In this document: positions 15,560-25,873 of the stretch, piece after piece
Position numbering within the stretch: the first letter of the stretch is position 1
Layout: each line of letters begins with the position of its first letter
Assembly: GCF_937138205.1 (NCBI RefSeq)
Contig: NZ_CAKZOT010000017.1
Coordinates: 1-32,963 of the forward strand
From: an uncultured Rhodospira sp.
GTDB taxonomy: Bacteria > Pseudomonadota > Alphaproteobacteria > Rhodospirillales > Rhodospirillaceae
Direction of reading: 5' to 3'
Length of the DNA stretch: 32,963 nt
Notes under the pieces: model-generated
What the model was told of the DNA's origin: nothing
Databases searched by the model: none
What the model saw: only the letters and a program-made list of their open reading frames with translations
Translations under genes and position numbers: made by a program

Positions 15560-16780
15560 ATGTCAGATGGCCAGCACCCCGTTCACTTCGCTGTCTTGCC
15601 GGTGCCGGCCGAAAACGGGGGCAACCCAACCGAATTCGCGCGAGCCCTGGCGCCGCACCCGCTCGTCTACCAGGAGCTTCCCTACGATCCACGATATACG
15701 ATCTACAATCGGCGCCTGACCGCCATGAGCATGACCAGCGGGTCGGCTGAGGAGGCGTATTGGAAGCTACGCTGTCAGGTCATCCTGCGTCACACGGGCG
15801 AATTGCCCATCGAGGTTCGCGGGCCGGACGCGGAAAGACTGCTGACCCTGGTGTTCACCCGCGACATCGCCAAGGTCCGGGTTGGCCGGTGCAGCTATCA
15901 GATCGCCTGCTCCGACGACGGCGGCATGATCATGGACGGCGTTCTTGTTCGCCTGGCCGAGGATCGATTCTGGTACGGGCAGGCTGATGGTGACCTGTCG
16001 CAATGGCTGAAGGCGAACGCGCGCGGCATGGACGTCGCGGTCACCGACCCGGACGTCTGGATCAGTCAGGTCCAGGGTCCGGATTCGCTGAGGGTCCTGG
16101 AGGCCTCGGTGGACGGCCCCTATCCCGACCCCTTCCGCTACTTCGATGCCGTCCGGGTTCGGATCGCCGGGCAGGAGGTCGTCATCACCCGGACCGGCTT
16201 CACGAACGAACTTGGGTGGGAGGTCTATCTTCCGCCCGACGTCGATGTGCGGGCCGTGGGCGAGCGTATCCTCGACGCCGGCAAGCCGTTTGGGATGACC
16301 CCCGTGGCGGTGGGCGGTGCGCGCCGGATCGAGGCGGGACTGCTCAACGCCGGCTCCGACTTCGACGAAACGGTGACGCCGTTCGCGGCCGGCCTCGGTG
16401 CCATGGTGGACCTGGAAAAGCCGGAGTTCATCGGCAAGGCGGCCTTGCTCCACGCCGATACACGGTCGCGCACCTGGGGGTTGCGCGTGCCGGACGGTGT
16501 CGCACGGCTCGGTAGGGCGCTGAGCCAGGATGGAACGCCGGTGGGCCGCGTCTGCTCGACGGCCTGGTCCCCCTTTCAGCAGTGCGGTGTGGCGATCGCG
16601 CGCTTGGACGATCCAGCGTTGGGGCCGGGAACGGCGCTCGACGTAGAATGCAGCGATGGCCACATTCGACCCGGCGATCTCTGCCAATTGCCGATGTATG
16701 ATCAGGACCGGCTTATCCCACGGGGCAAACGGGTCGATATTCCGGACCGTCCCCGGGCGGAACGAATGGGCGTGCCCTGA
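15560..16780 (+). CDS. GcvT/DmdA-like folate-dependent aminomethyltransferase family protein
   Basis: A 406-residue member of the glycine cleavage T-protein superfamily, which moves one-carbon groups to tetrahydrofolate. Family marks are the N-terminal YNRRLTAMSM start of the fold, VRGPDAERLLTLVFTRDI, GQADGDLSQWLKANA, ISQVQGPDSLRVLE, the folate-loop equivalent TRTGFTNELGWEVYLPP, and GGARRIEAGLLNAGSDFDE. The sequence looks nearer to DMSP demethylase (DmdA) and related demethylases than to true GcvT, but the exact substrate cannot be told. ATG 15560 is chosen as the first start after the ATPase gene, 73 bases downstream; its ribosome site is weak. It may be co-transcribed with the importer, though no metabolic link is evident. 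Confidence 0.8.
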   Translation: MSDGQHPVHFAVLPVPAENGGNPTEFARALAPHPLVYQELPYDPRYTIYNRRLTAMSMTSGSAEEAYWKLRCQVILRHTGELPIEVRGPDAERLLTLVFTRDIAKVRVGRCSYQIACSDDGGMIMDGVLVRLAEDRFWYGQADGDLSQWLKANARGMDVAVTDPDVWISQVQGPDSLRVLEASVDGPYPDPFRYFDAVRVRIAGQEVVITRTGFTNELGWEVYLPPDVDVRAVGERILDAGKPFGMTPVAVGGARRIEAGLLNAGSDFDETVTPFAAGLGAMVDLEKPEFIGKAALLHADTRSRTWGLRVPDGVARLGRALSQDGTPVGRVCSTAWSPFQQCGVAIARLDDPALGPGTALDVECSDGHIRPGDLCQLPMYDQDRLIPRGKRVDIPDRPRAERMGVP

Positions 16781-16931
16781 AGGACGCGGTGCTGACCCCG
16801 CCACCGTTTCGTCGCTGTGATCACGATACCGGCGCGGAGTGTTCAACTGCCGGTGTGGGCGACGGCGGCGTGTCGCCATTCCAGCCCAAGAACCGGATAC
16901 CCCGTCGACGCAACGATGTTGCGGGGCACGG

Positions 16932-17291
16932 TCACCGCGTGTTGCGACGGGCCTTGCGGCCATACCGGCCCGGGGCTTCCGTGCGGGCCACGAACGCGGG
17001 CGGTTGTTTCCTGACCCAGGCCAGGAACCGAGCCATGTCGGGGTGGGCGCGCAAGGCCTCGGGCGTGTTCATCTCGCGGGCGAGGGTGGCGTGATCGAAC
17101 AGTCGGTGGATCATGCGGTGACAGACGCGGTGGAGCAGCGCCGACTCCCGCCCGCCGAGCGTGCGGGGGACCCAGTGATGCCGCTCCACGCTGGGACCGG
17201 CGACCATGGGCCGCCCGCACAAGGGGCACAGGCCGGCGGGGTCACCACCGGGGCCTTGCTCAGGGCCGCGTCGCTGCATGGCCATCCGCAT
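16932..17291 (-). CDS. Small HNH endonuclease-like protein
   Basis: A 119-residue protein with an HNH fold. A zinc knuckle cysteine pair is seen in LCPLCGRPM, followed by [12 protein letters not shown] with the catalytic HH, and [15 protein letters not shown] with the second histidine set and a third cysteine. Such short HNH proteins are widespread and mostly uncharacterised; a nuclease role is inferred. The gene overlaps the 3' end of the chemoreceptor gene by about 30 bases. ATG 17279 (MQRRG) is an alternative start with a similar overlap. The C-terminal third is Arg-rich. No partner restriction or defence gene is next to it. Confidence 0.7.
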   Translation of the reverse strand: MRMAMQRRGPEQGPGGDPAGLCPLCGRPMVAGPSVERHHWVPRTLGGRESALLHRVCHRMIHRLFDHATLAREMNTPEALRAHPDMARFLAWVRKQPPAFVARTEAPGRYGRKARRNTR

Positions 17292-19635
17292 GGCCGTCCG
17301 CCCTATGCATCCGCTCCACCTCCTCGACGGCCCGGGACAGGTCCGTCAGTCTGTCGACCACGTCGTGGCTGACCTCGCTCAGGGCCTCCAGGTCGGTGAA
17401 GGCCGCATCCAACTGGCCGGCCGCCGCCTTGCGCACGGCCTCCTTGCCGAGCCGGTGGACCTCGGCGTGCGGTCCATCCAGGGTGCGGAAGGCGGGATGG
17501 TTGCGCAGGGTAGGGTCCTTGACCGACTGATACCACTTGCCCAGGCGGCACATCGTATGGTCGGGTATCTCGTGTTCCTTCCACGCGGCGCGTCCGAGCA
17601 CCGCGTCCACGACGCGCTTCTTGAAGGCCACGTGATCGTTCTTGGCCACCTCGACCAGAACAAGCGATGATTGTTCCTGCGCCAGCAAGCCGACCTGCTT
17701 GTTCAGCATTTCGGTGGCGGAATCCATGGACTTCAGCGCGTCATTGACCTTCTTCGTGTTCTCCTGGGACAGGTCGGCGATGGCGCCAATGCCTTGGGAG
17801 ACCTCGTTGGCGGCCTGCGTCTGTTGCGTCAGGATGGCGGCAATGTCGCGCATCTTGGCGGTGACATTGTTGACGCTGCCGGCGATGGTTTCGAGCTGCG
17901 AGCCGAGATCCGTCACCGCGCCCCGCCCGTGGTCGACGGCCTCGGCGCCTCTTTCCATGGCCTCGATGATGGTCGCCATTTCGTCGCGCAGGGTTGTGAT
18001 TCGCCCACGGATGTCCTCGGTCGCGCGCGCGGTCTGGTTGGCCAGTGACTTGACCTCGTTGGCCACGACCGCGAAGCCCTTGCCCGCGTCTCCGGCGCGC
18101 GCGGCTTCGATGGTCGCGTTCAGGGCCAGCAGGTTGGTCTGCTCCGCGATGTCCTCGATCTGTTGCACGATCTCGCCGATCTGCGTCGAGGCCTCGGCCA
18201 GGGTGTCGACGCGGTCGGCCGCGCTGCGCACGGCCTGGTGAATGCCCTCCATGGTCTCAACCGCCTTGCCGGAGCTGGACACACCGTCGCCGGCGGCCCC
18301 ACGCGCGCCCTCGGCGTCATGCGCGGCGTCATCGGACGAGGACGAGATCTCGCGGATGGAGGTCACCATCTCCTCGACCGATGAGGCCATTGTCTGGGAT
18401 TCCAGGCTGGCCGCGTTCACGTCCCGGACGATATACGCCAGGGTGACGATCGCCTCGTTGGCCTCGATGGCGGCGGCGACCACCCCGCTCAGGTTGTCGC
18501 GGGTCTGCTGGTCGAGGGCCTTGCGCTCGGCCTGCATCTCCTCCAGGCGCGCGGTATGTTCCTGGTCGAGCCGGTCGATCTCCTCGGCCTTGTCGCGGAA
18601 GTCGCGGAGCGTTCCAAGCATCCGCTGGCATTCGCTGCGTCCGCGTGGTTCCGGGATGGCGACGGCGTAGTCGCGGGCCGCGAGCCGTGTCAGGGCGTGG
18701 GTGACGATCCGGATCGGACCCGCGATGCCGCGCGCGATCACGAAGCCGAGAATCAGGGCGACCACGGCGACGGCCAGCGTGCCGAACACGGCCAGCCAGC
18801 GGGCATTGGTCATGCGCTCATGGTAGGGCGTCGCATCCAGGGAAATGGTCGCCACGCCGATGTTGCGGCCGGCGTAGTCCTGCACCGGATGTGCCGCCAC
18901 CGTCAGGTTCACGTCTCCGTCCTTGACCTCCTGACGCACGGTTTGCCCGCCAAGGGCCGCGTCGAGCTGCTCGCGGCTCAAGTGCTCGGTGCCCTCATGC
19001 GTGGTGGCGAACACGTCATAGCCGCCGGTTTCGCGCGTCAGGTACAGCGCCACGCCGACGCCGTAGTCCTCGGCGAACCGGTTGAAGAAGGTCTCATCGA
19101 ACGACAGGCCGAATTCGACCGTGCCGATATGGGTGCCGTCATGGGAAACGGGGGTCACGCCTCGCAGCCCCAGGCCGGCCACGCCCCGTTCCAGGCCCTG
19201 AATGGACTGGCGGGACTGGTTGCTCTCGACCACGGTCTGGCGGAAGCTTGACAGGTCGTCGCCGTACGTCTCGGGCTTGTGGATGCGAACGAACGATGTG
19301 GCGGGGGGCGTGTGGAACTGGAACTGGCGCACGGCGAAGCGATCCTGCATATGCTGGAACGCCGGCCTGTACATCGACAGCAGGGCCTCGCGGTCACCGG
19401 CGGCAAACGCGGTCGCGGCCGCATGGTTGTGGGCCACCAGCGAGGCAAGGGAGAGCGCCTTGTCGCCCTCTTTCCCAAGATCGTTCTGGAACTTTCCAAT
19501 CAGATCGGCCAGTTGCCGGTTTTCGGCGGCGATGGTCAGGCGATCCATGTGGATCGTCAGCAGGATCGCCATCGCCACGGCCGCCAAGACCGAAAGGCCG
19601 CCGAGGGCGATAAGCAGGCGCGCTTGGATGGACAT
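17260..19635 (-). CDS. Methyl-accepting chemotaxis protein with CZB domain
   Basis: A 791-residue chemoreceptor. It has a membrane helix at about residues 7-29, a large periplasmic sensor of the double-Cache type (about 31-277), a second helix (about 281-302), a HAMP domain (about 303-355), a long coiled-coil signalling domain with the conserved tip [18 protein letters not shown] (about 499-516), and a C-terminal CZB zinc-binding domain (about 660-745). The CZB ligands are visible as His668 (NDHVAF), Cys696 ([10 protein letters not shown]), His723 and His727 (PHAEVH). CZB domains sense zinc and, in known receptors, hypochlorous acid through the zinc-thiolate cysteine. No che genes are adjacent, so it is an orphan receptor. 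The Cache ligand is unknown. Confidence 0.92.
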   Translation of the reverse strand: MSIQARLLIALGGLSVLAAVAMAILLTIHMDRLTIAAENRQLADLIGKFQNDLGKEGDKALSLASLVAHNHAAATAFAAGDREALLSMYRPAFQHMQDRFAVRQFQFHTPPATSFVRIHKPETYGDDLSSFRQTVVESNQSRQSIQGLERGVAGLGLRGVTPVSHDGTHIGTVEFGLSFDETFFNRFAEDYGVGVALYLTRETGGYDVFATTHEGTEHLSREQLDAALGGQTVRQEVKDGDVNLTVAAHPVQDYAGRNIGVATISLDATPYHERMTNARWLAVFGTLAVAVVALILGFVIARGIAGPIRIVTHALTRLAARDYAVAIPEPRGRSECQRMLGTLRDFRDKAEEIDRLDQEHTARLEEMQAERKALDQQTRDNLSGVVAAAIEANEAIVTLAYIVRDVNAASLESQTMASSVEEMVTSIREISSSSDDAAHDAEGARGAAGDGVSSSGKAVETMEGIHQAVRSAADRVDTLAEASTQIGEIVQQIEDIAEQTNLLALNATIEAARAGDAGKGFAVVANEVKSLANQTARATEDIRGRITTLRDEMATIIEAMERGAEAVDHGRGAVTDLGSQLETIAGSVNNVTAKMRDIAAILTQQTQAANEVSQGIGAIADLSQENTKKVNDALKSMDSATEMLNKQVGLLAQEQSSLVLVEVAKNDHVAFKKRVVDAVLGRAAWKEHEIPDHTMCRLGKWYQSVKDPTLRNHPAFRTLDGPHAEVHRLGKEAVRKAAAGQLDAAFTDLEALSEVSHDVVDRLTDLSRAVEEVERMHRADGHADGHAATRP

Positions 19636-19966
19636 CGTCAGGACTCTCCATCTTGGGTCCGCGGCACGCCTCGCGCCAATGGCCTCCCAACAGGCCGGCT
19701 GGCCGACGCGCGGCTCTATGCCCGGGTGCTCTCTGTGTGCGTGATAATGACTTTTCCGAGATCCGCTCCGTTTCTTGCCCGTCTACGCAGTCCGTGGCCG
19801 CGCGAGTCACGGCCCTGACGCCTGTTTTCGGATCTGTAGCCGGCGAACACGAGACTTGGCCCGTGTGCCTTGCGGGCACGGCCGATGAACCCAGGGTAGA
19901 CGTTACCCTGGCAAATTTGTGGAAATAAATGGTTTACGTCGGGTCCGACAGCGCGGGGTCGGCGCC
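19636..19966. other. Intergenic region between mcp and hydrolase genes
   Basis: About 330 bases between the 5' end of the chemoreceptor gene and the 3' end of the hydrolase gene, both on minus. It should hold the mcp promoter and the terminator of the kor operon. One perfect short hairpin is seen at 19891-19911, followed by CAAATTTG. No gene or RNA is supported. Confidence 0.45.
19891..19911. repeat. Perfect 8-bp hairpin downstream of kor operon
   Basis: CCAGGGTA (19891-19898) pairs perfectly with TACCCTGG (19904-19911) around a 5-base loop GACGT. It lies about 55 bases past the stop of the last gene of the kor operon (stop at 19967). Read on minus it is not followed by a T-run, so it is either a weak terminator or RNA-end stabiliser, or an operator. 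Confidence 0.45.
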
Positions 19967-20689
19967 TCAGCCGATGGTGCCGGCGGGCCAGACGCGCTCA
20001 AGGGCGGCGACGGCGAGAGTCAACCCTTCCGGATCGATCGCGTGTCCCAGGCCGGGGCGGCCGTGGGTCTCGACCGGCACGTCGGCCGTGCGCAGGGCGG
20101 TTTCCGCGTGGGCCAGGGCGGCGAAGGGCACGACAGGGTCGTCCTCGCCGTGGATCAGGGTGACCGGCGGCCGGACCTTGATGTCGTCCGGCAGGATCCC
20201 GGCCCCCGTCAGGGCACCGGAGAAGCCGATCAGGGCCGCCACCGGTGCCCGGCGCCGCAGGCCGACATGCAACGCCATCATGGCGCCTTGCGAAAAACCG
20301 ATCACCGCCAGCTGGTCGTGTTCCAAGCCGTGCCTGTCCAGCAAGGCGTCGAGATAGTCATTCAGGCCCGGCACCGCGCCCTGGGCGCCGGCGGCCATCG
20401 TCTCCAGCGCGGGCGCCAGATTGGCGGCGTCGCGCCGCCACATATCGGGGTCGTACTGGGTGAAGCTGAACCACTGGCGGCCGAAGGGCATGACCTCGCA
20501 CGGTTCGGGCGCGTGCGGGGCGAAGAAGGCGGCGTCGGGAAAGCGCTCCGCCAGCGCCGGCGCCAGGGCGATCAGGTCATTGCCGTCGGCGCCGTAGCCA
20601 TGCAGCAGGACAACGATCCGCGCGGGTTGGCCACCGGCGGCGGGCGGGACGGACGGGCCGTCGAGCGGGGGCGTGACGGTCGCGGACAT
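19967..20689 (-). CDS. Alpha/beta hydrolase, phospholipase/carboxylesterase family
   Basis: A 240-residue serine hydrolase of the carboxylesterase/acyl-protein-thioesterase-like type. The oxyanion-hole strand reads VVLLHGYGADGNDLIALAP, the nucleophile elbow is IGFSQGAMMALH (GxSxG), the acid is in IHGEDDPVVPF and the catalytic histidine in GLGHAIDPEG. The order and spacing fit the family and the length is normal. It lacks a signal peptide, so it is cytoplasmic. It is the last gene of the korA-korB-ferritin-like operon, 51 bases behind the ferritin-like gene; a functional link to that operon is not obvious. The exact ester substrate cannot be deduced. Confidence 0.88.
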   Translation of the reverse strand: MSATVTPPLDGPSVPPAAGGQPARIVVLLHGYGADGNDLIALAPALAERFPDAAFFAPHAPEPCEVMPFGRQWFSFTQYDPDMWRRDAANLAPALETMAAGAQGAVPGLNDYLDALLDRHGLEHDQLAVIGFSQGAMMALHVGLRRRAPVAALIGFSGALTGAGILPDDIKVRPPVTLIHGEDDPVVPFAALAHAETALRTADVPVETHGRPGLGHAIDPEGLTLAVAALERVWPAGTIG

Positions 20690-20740
20690 GAACGGAACCT
20701 CGCGCAGTCTGGGGGGCGGCCGGGTGTGGGCGCGGCCAGC

Positions 20741-21244
20741 CTAATCGACCGCGATCGGCGGGTCCATGTCCTCGTCCCAGTCGACCGGCGGGGCCGGGTA
20801 CTTGGCCAGCATGGCCTCCAGCATGGCCACGTGCTCGGCCTCCTCCTCGGCGAACTCGGCCGCCAGTTCGCGGATGCGGGCGTTGTCGTGCCCATTGGCC
20901 AGGCCGGCGTAATAGACCTGGGCGCGCTTTTCGCTGTCCAGCGCCATGGCCAGCGCGTGGTGTGGCGTCATCAGGTAGTGGGTGGCGTCCTGGTCCGGGG
21001 TTTCCGGGGGTTCCGCGTCGGGCCACTTGAACTCCCACGGTTTCAGGTCCGGGAGCGTCAGCCCTTCACCCAGCTTGCGGGCCTCGGCCAGATGCAGGCG
21101 CGAGTAATGCGCCATCTTCAGGAACAGGTCCTTGACCTCGTGGTTGTTGTGCACGTCGAGTGCGTCGGCCATGTCATCGAAGCGCACGGCCGAGTCCTCT
21201 TCCAGCGCGATGGCGTGCGCGATGAACTCTTCGACGGTTTCCAT
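20741..21244 (-). CDS. Ferritin-like/rubrerythrin-type diiron protein
   Basis: A 167-residue four-helix protein with the ExxH-type metal ligands of the ferritin-like superfamily: EEFIAHAIALEEDSAVRFDD with Glu15/Glu16, HYSRLHLAEARKL, DSEKRAQVYYAGLA and EEEAEHVAMLEAML. This suggests a diiron site used for peroxide reduction or iron handling, as in rubrerythrin. The C-terminal rubredoxin domain of classical rubrerythrins is absent; the protein ends in an acidic proline-containing tail. It lies 40 bases behind korB, so it probably protects the oxygen-sensitive oxidoreductase or its iron-sulfur clusters from peroxide. That role is inferred. Confidence 0.8.
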   Translation of the reverse strand: METVEEFIAHAIALEEDSAVRFDDMADALDVHNNHEVKDLFLKMAHYSRLHLAEARKLGEGLTLPDLKPWEFKWPDAEPPETPDQDATHYLMTPHHALAMALDSEKRAQVYYAGLANGHDNARIRELAAEFAEEEAEHVAMLEAMLAKYPAPPVDWDEDMDPPIAVD

Positions 21245-21284
21245 CGGCGTCTCCCGGTTTCGCGAGCGGTCTTGGCCGCGGCTG

Positions 21285-22109
21285 TCAGATGGCGAACTGA
21301 TCGCCGAGGACCGAGACCGGTTCGACGGGTTTGGGGCGCGTCTGGAACGGCGGCGTCTGGCTCTTGTACAGAATACCCGTGGTGAACCCGTCGTCGTCCA
21401 GCAGCCGCAGGAACGCCTCGCGGCGGTCGGTGTAGGGCTCCGTGAAGTCGGCGTGGACGAACTCGCGCCAGCCCTTCTGCTCGGGCCGATAGGTCACGCA
21501 GGGGCTGAGCACGTGAATGAACGAGAAGCCTTCATGCGCGATGCCGGCGCAGATCTGGCGGGTCACCTCCAGCGGGTCGCCCGAAAAGGCGCGGGAGATG
21601 AACGTCGCCCCGGCCGACAGGGCCATCTCCAGCGGCCGGAACGGGGACAGCCCGGGTCCCTCCGGCGTCAGCTTGGAGCCGGTCCAGTCCGCCTCGGTGG
21701 TGGGCGAGGCCTGGCCCTTGGTCATGCCGTAAACGCTGTTGTCCATGATGATATAGGTCATGTCGACGTTGCGCCGGCAGGCGTGGACGAAGTGGTTGCC
21801 GCCGATCGAGAACCCGTCGCCGTCGCCGCCGGCGGCCAGCACCGTCAACTCGGGCCGCGCCAGCTTCAGGCCGCTGGCCACCGGCAGGGCGCGGCCGTGC
21901 ACGGCGTGGAACCCGTAGAGCGACGTATAGGCCGGCAGCCGCGACGAGCAGCCGATGCCGGAGACCAGGGCCACATTGCGTTGCTCCAGGCCGAGTTCGG
22001 CCAGCGCGCGGGTGATGGCCGCGAGGACCGAGAAATCACCACAGCCCGGGCACCAGACCGGTTTCAGCTCCGACTTGTAATCCTGGGGTTTAGAGGCCAC
22101 CGCATCCAT
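21285..22109 (-). CDS. korB: 2-oxoacid:ferredoxin oxidoreductase beta subunit
   Basis: A 274-residue subunit that binds thiamine diphosphate and, with KorA, interconverts 2-oxoglutarate (or another 2-oxoacid) plus CoA and acyl-CoA plus CO2 using ferredoxin. Seen motifs are WCPGCGD (19-25), GIGCSSR (51-57), the TPP/magnesium motif GGDGDGFSIG (94-103) and DNSVYGMTKGQASPT (123-137). These are typical of the two-subunit Kor type of proteobacteria. Cysteines at 20, 23 and 54, plus one near residue 209 (SPCVTYRP), can ligate a [4Fe-4S] cluster. It follows korA by 39 bases. The substrate 2-oxoglutarate is inferred from the family; pyruvate is not excluded. Confidence 0.9.
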   Translation of the reverse strand: MDAVASKPQDYKSELKPVWCPGCGDFSVLAAITRALAELGLEQRNVALVSGIGCSSRLPAYTSLYGFHAVHGRALPVASGLKLARPELTVLAAGGDGDGFSIGGNHFVHACRRNVDMTYIIMDNSVYGMTKGQASPTTEADWTGSKLTPEGPGLSPFRPLEMALSAGATFISRAFSGDPLEVTRQICAGIAHEGFSFIHVLSPCVTYRPEQKGWREFVHADFTEPYTDRREAFLRLLDDDGFTTGILYKSQTPPFQTRPKPVEPVSVLGDQFAI

Positions 22110-22148
22110 GGGGCGCGTTCCCTTCCTGACGTGTCTTGGTGTAACGGC

Positions 22149-23867
22149 TCACTGACCGAGAATCCGTTGCAGGATCTCGCGCGGACGCAGTGTGAACGGC
22201 CCGGGCCTGTGGTACGTCTCCACCTTGCCGGGCAAATCCATGTGAGCGCGCAGGTGACGGAAATACTGGCCGCCGTGATTCTGCTCGACGACCAGGACGC
22301 GGGAGACGCCGTCCAGCGCCGCCGTCAGCCGGGCGACGGGAACCGGCGCGATCAGGCGCGCGGCCACCAGGCGAACCTTGAAGCCCTGGGTGCGGGCGCG
22401 CTGCACGGCCTCGCGCGCCGGTTCGGCCGACGAGCCCCAGGTGACGACGGCGATATCGGCGTCGTCGTCCCCCTCGACCACGCCCCAGTGATCGCCGTAG
22501 TCGAACCCCTCGACCTTGCGCCGGCGCTTGTCGAGTTGCTCCTGGTGGTGCTCGATCTGGGTGGAGGGGTGGCCGGTTTCGTTGTGTTCGAGGCCGTCGG
22601 CCGTGTACATGCCGCCCTCCTGCCCCGGCAGTGCCATGGGCGAGAGGCCGTCGGCCGTGATGGCATAGCGCCGGTAAGGCGCCTCGATGCGCTCCGGCAC
22701 CAGCCGCTTGCCGACAAAGGCGAGGTCGGCGGGCTTGTCGATGATGGCGCGCGACTGGCCGATGACCTGGTCCGACAGCACGATCACCGCCGTCTGCATG
22801 GCCTCGGCCAGATGCACGCTCCACTGCGTCGTGAACAGGCAGTCGCCGATGGACAGTGGCGCGGTGACGACGTGCGGGGCGTCCCCGTGCAGGCCGTTGA
22901 CGGCGATGTTCAGGTCGACCTGCTCCGACTTGGTGGGGATGCCGGTGGAGGGGCCGCCGCGCTGGACGTTGATGACCACCACGGGGGTTTCGGAGGCCAC
23001 GGCGAGGCCCAGGCTCTCGGTCATCAGCGCCAGGCCGGGACCCGACGTGGCGGTCACCGAGGGAACCCCGCCGAAGCTGGAGCCGATGATCATGTTGATC
23101 GAGGCCAGTTCGTCCTCGCACTGGACCAGACTGCCGCCGACGCGCGGCAGGTTGGGGGCCAGCCATTCCAGGATGTCGGTGGCCGGCGTGATCGGATAGG
23201 CGGCGCAGAACCGCACACCGCCCTGGATGGCGCCCAGGCCGGCGGCGTCGTTGCCGGTGATGGACCAGCGGTCGCCGGTGCGCGGTTGCGGTTCGGCGAG
23301 CGGATCAAGGCCGGTGATGCCGGCGGCGGCCTCGGCGCCGGCATCCAGGCCGGCCTTGCTGGCGGCCAGCGCCTGTTCGCCCTTGCCGGTCAGCTGCTTG
23401 GCGACGCGGTCCAGCAGGTGAGCGTGATCCAGGCCGATCAGTTCGGCGATCAGACCCAGGCCGATCATGTTGACGCGGCCGCCGGGAATGGTCTTGGCCA
23501 GGTCGTGCAGGGGGATATTGACGATCCGGTGGTGGTCCTGATCCATCACCGCCGGGACCTGGCCGTGGTGCGGATCGGCGATGACGATGCCGCCCGGAAC
23601 CAGGGGCAACTCCTTGATGAAGCGGTCGATGTTGCCCCAGTCGAAGGCCAGCAGGATGTCGTGGCCATCGTCCAGACCCTGCACGGGACGGTTCGACAAC
23701 CGGATCATGGCGGCGGACTCGCCGCCCCGGATCTGGGGGCCGAGGGTGCGGCCCATGAGGCCGTAGTACCCAGCCTGGGCCGCCGCATCCAGCAGCATCT
23801 GGCCAGCCGTCATCACGCCGGCGCCGCCGCTGCCGGTCAGGGCAATTGATACCGTTGAGCGAATCAT
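22149..23867 (-). CDS. korA: 2-oxoacid:ferredoxin oxidoreductase alpha subunit (gamma-alpha fusion)
   Basis: A 572-residue subunit with an N-terminal gamma domain (about 1-190; GSGGAGVMTAGQMLLDAA and GPQIRGGESAAMIR) fused to the alpha pyrimidine-binding domain (from about 205; GNDAAGLGA, then AAYPITPATDILEWLA at about 222-237) and the C-terminal domain II. It works with KorB as an oxygen-sensitive enzyme in an anaerobic or reductive TCA-type reaction. A GTAGGACAG site precedes ATG 23867. It is the first gene of a four-gene minus-strand operon and divergent from a ferredoxin gene, with an FNR-like box in between, which fits low-oxygen control. Confidence 0.92.
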   Translation of the reverse strand: MIRSTVSIALTGSGGAGVMTAGQMLLDAAAQAGYYGLMGRTLGPQIRGGESAAMIRLSNRPVQGLDDGHDILLAFDWGNIDRFIKELPLVPGGIVIADPHHGQVPAVMDQDHHRIVNIPLHDLAKTIPGGRVNMIGLGLIAELIGLDHAHLLDRVAKQLTGKGEQALAASKAGLDAGAEAAAGITGLDPLAEPQPRTGDRWSITGNDAAGLGAIQGGVRFCAAYPITPATDILEWLAPNLPRVGGSLVQCEDELASINMIIGSSFGGVPSVTATSGPGLALMTESLGLAVASETPVVVINVQRGGPSTGIPTKSEQVDLNIAVNGLHGDAPHVVTAPLSIGDCLFTTQWSVHLAEAMQTAVIVLSDQVIGQSRAIIDKPADLAFVGKRLVPERIEAPYRRYAITADGLSPMALPGQEGGMYTADGLEHNETGHPSTQIEHHQEQLDKRRRKVEGFDYGDHWGVVEGDDDADIAVVTWGSSAEPAREAVQRARTQGFKVRLVAARLIAPVPVARLTAALDGVSRVLVVEQNHGGQYFRHLRAHMDLPGKVETYHRPGPFTLRPREILQRILGQ

Positions 23868-24483
<616 letters not shown>

Positions 24484-24485
24484 GC

Positions 24486-24536
24486 CGGACGCGTCCGCTC
24501 CGGCCCGAAAGGGAGGGGCGGGCACCCCCGGTGCCC
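24486..24536. repeat. Palindrome and hairpin after ferredoxin gene
   Basis: Directly behind the ferredoxin stop lie a perfect 12-bp palindrome CGGACGCGTCCG (24486-24497) and a 7-bp hairpin GGGCACC/GGTGCCC with a 3-base loop (24520-24536). There is no T-run, so these are at best a weak or Rho-assisted terminator. Confidence 0.35.
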
Positions 24537-24606
24537 CGTGAGTGGCCCCGCGATTGACCCCGTGATTGAGATTGCCTCCCGGGCGGCCGGTGGGTAGGGT
24601 CGCGCC

Positions 24607-25830
24607 ATGACGCCGCCCGACACCGACGCCGTTTCGGCACCCCGTCCGTCGCACGGGGTGGCCGCCTATGCCACCGATCCGGCCCGGACGCGCGGGCGCC
24701 TGTATCCGGAGGCGGAGTCGGCCACGCGGAGCGTGTTCCAGCGCGACCGCGACCGCATCATTCACAGCGGCGCCTTCCGCCGGCTCCAGTACAAGACCCA
24801 GGTCTTCGTCTATCACGAGGGCGAGAACTACCGCACCCGGCTGACGCACAGCCTGGAGGTGGCGCAGATCGCGCGGTCGATCGCCCGGGTCCTCGGCCTC
24901 AACGAAGACCTCGCGGAGGCGCTGGCGCTCGCCCACGACCTCGGCCATACGTGCTTCGGCCATGCCGGCGAGACGGCGCTGAAGGAGTGTATGCGCGATC
25001 ATCAGGGGTTCGATCACAACGCCCAGGGCTTGCGCATCGTCACCAAGCTGGAACACCGCTATGCCGCGTTCGATGGCCTCAACTTGACCTGGGAAAGCCT
25101 GGAAGGGCTGGTCAAGCACAACGGTCCCTTGCTTGGCCCGAACGCGATCGACCCTGGACCCTTGCCGCTGGCGATCCAGGAATACGCCGAGACGCACGAC
25201 CTGGAACTCGACACCTTCGCCGGCCCGGAGGCGCAGGTGGCGGCGCTGTCCGACGACATCGCCTACAACGCGCATGATATCGACGACGGACTGCGCGCCG
25301 GGTTGTTCTCGGAGGACGACCTGCGCGACGTGCCGCTGGTGGGGCCGGTGTTCCGCGAGGTGGCGGATACCCACCCGGGTCTGGAGCGCAGCCGGCTGAT
25401 TCACGAGTCGGTGCGGCGCCTGATCACCGCGATGATCAACGACCTGTGCGCGGAAACGACGCGGCGGGCGGCCGAGGAGCGGCCGACCTGCGTCGCGGAC
25501 GTGCGCGCCCTGGGCCGGCCCCTGGTGGCCTTTTCCGAGGCCATGCGCGCCCACGATCGCGCCTTTAAGGACTTCCTGTTCCCCAACATGTACCGCCATC
25601 ATCGGGTCAACCGCATGACCAGCAAGGCACGGCGGGTGGTGCGCGACCTGTTCGACCTGCTCCTGTCGGAGCCGGCGCTTCTGCCCGACGACTGGGCGCG
25701 GCGCGCGCTTGCCGCCGACCAGGACATGACGCGGCGCGCGCGGGTGGTCGCGGACTACATTGCCGGCATGACCGATCGCTTCGCCCTTGACGAACACGCC
25801 CGGCTGTTCGATCCCGTCACCAAACCCTGA
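24607..25830 (+). CDS. dgt: dGTPase-like deoxyguanosine triphosphate triphosphohydrolase
   Basis: A 407-residue HD-domain hydrolase that splits dNTPs, typically dGTP, into nucleoside and triphosphate. The HD ligands are seen in [13 protein letters not shown] (His81) and [16 protein letters not shown] (His110, Asp111, His114, His119), with the later aspartate in [14 protein letters not shown]. The conserved start [20 protein letters not shown] (41-60) and QYKTQVF belong to the dGTPase-like type 2 proteins of alphaproteobacteria. It opens the plus-strand housekeeping run and is followed by argS after 43 bases, an arrangement common in this class. Confidence 0.92.
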   Translation: MTPPDTDAVSAPRPSHGVAAYATDPARTRGRLYPEAESATRSVFQRDRDRIIHSGAFRRLQYKTQVFVYHEGENYRTRLTHSLEVAQIARSIARVLGLNEDLAEALALAHDLGHTCFGHAGETALKECMRDHQGFDHNAQGLRIVTKLEHRYAAFDGLNLTWESLEGLVKHNGPLLGPNAIDPGPLPLAIQEYAETHDLELDTFAGPEAQVAALSDDIAYNAHDIDDGLRAGLFSEDDLRDVPLVGPVFREVADTHPGLERSRLIHESVRRLITAMINDLCAETTRRAAEERPTCVADVRALGRPLVAFSEAMRAHDRAFKDFLFPNMYRHHRVNRMTSKARRVVRDLFDLLLSEPALLPDDWARRALAADQDMTRRARVVADYIAGMTDRFALDEHARLFDPVTKP

Positions 25831-25873
25831 CCCTTTCTGGGGGCGAAAGCCTCCCCGCCAGAACCGGACCGCC

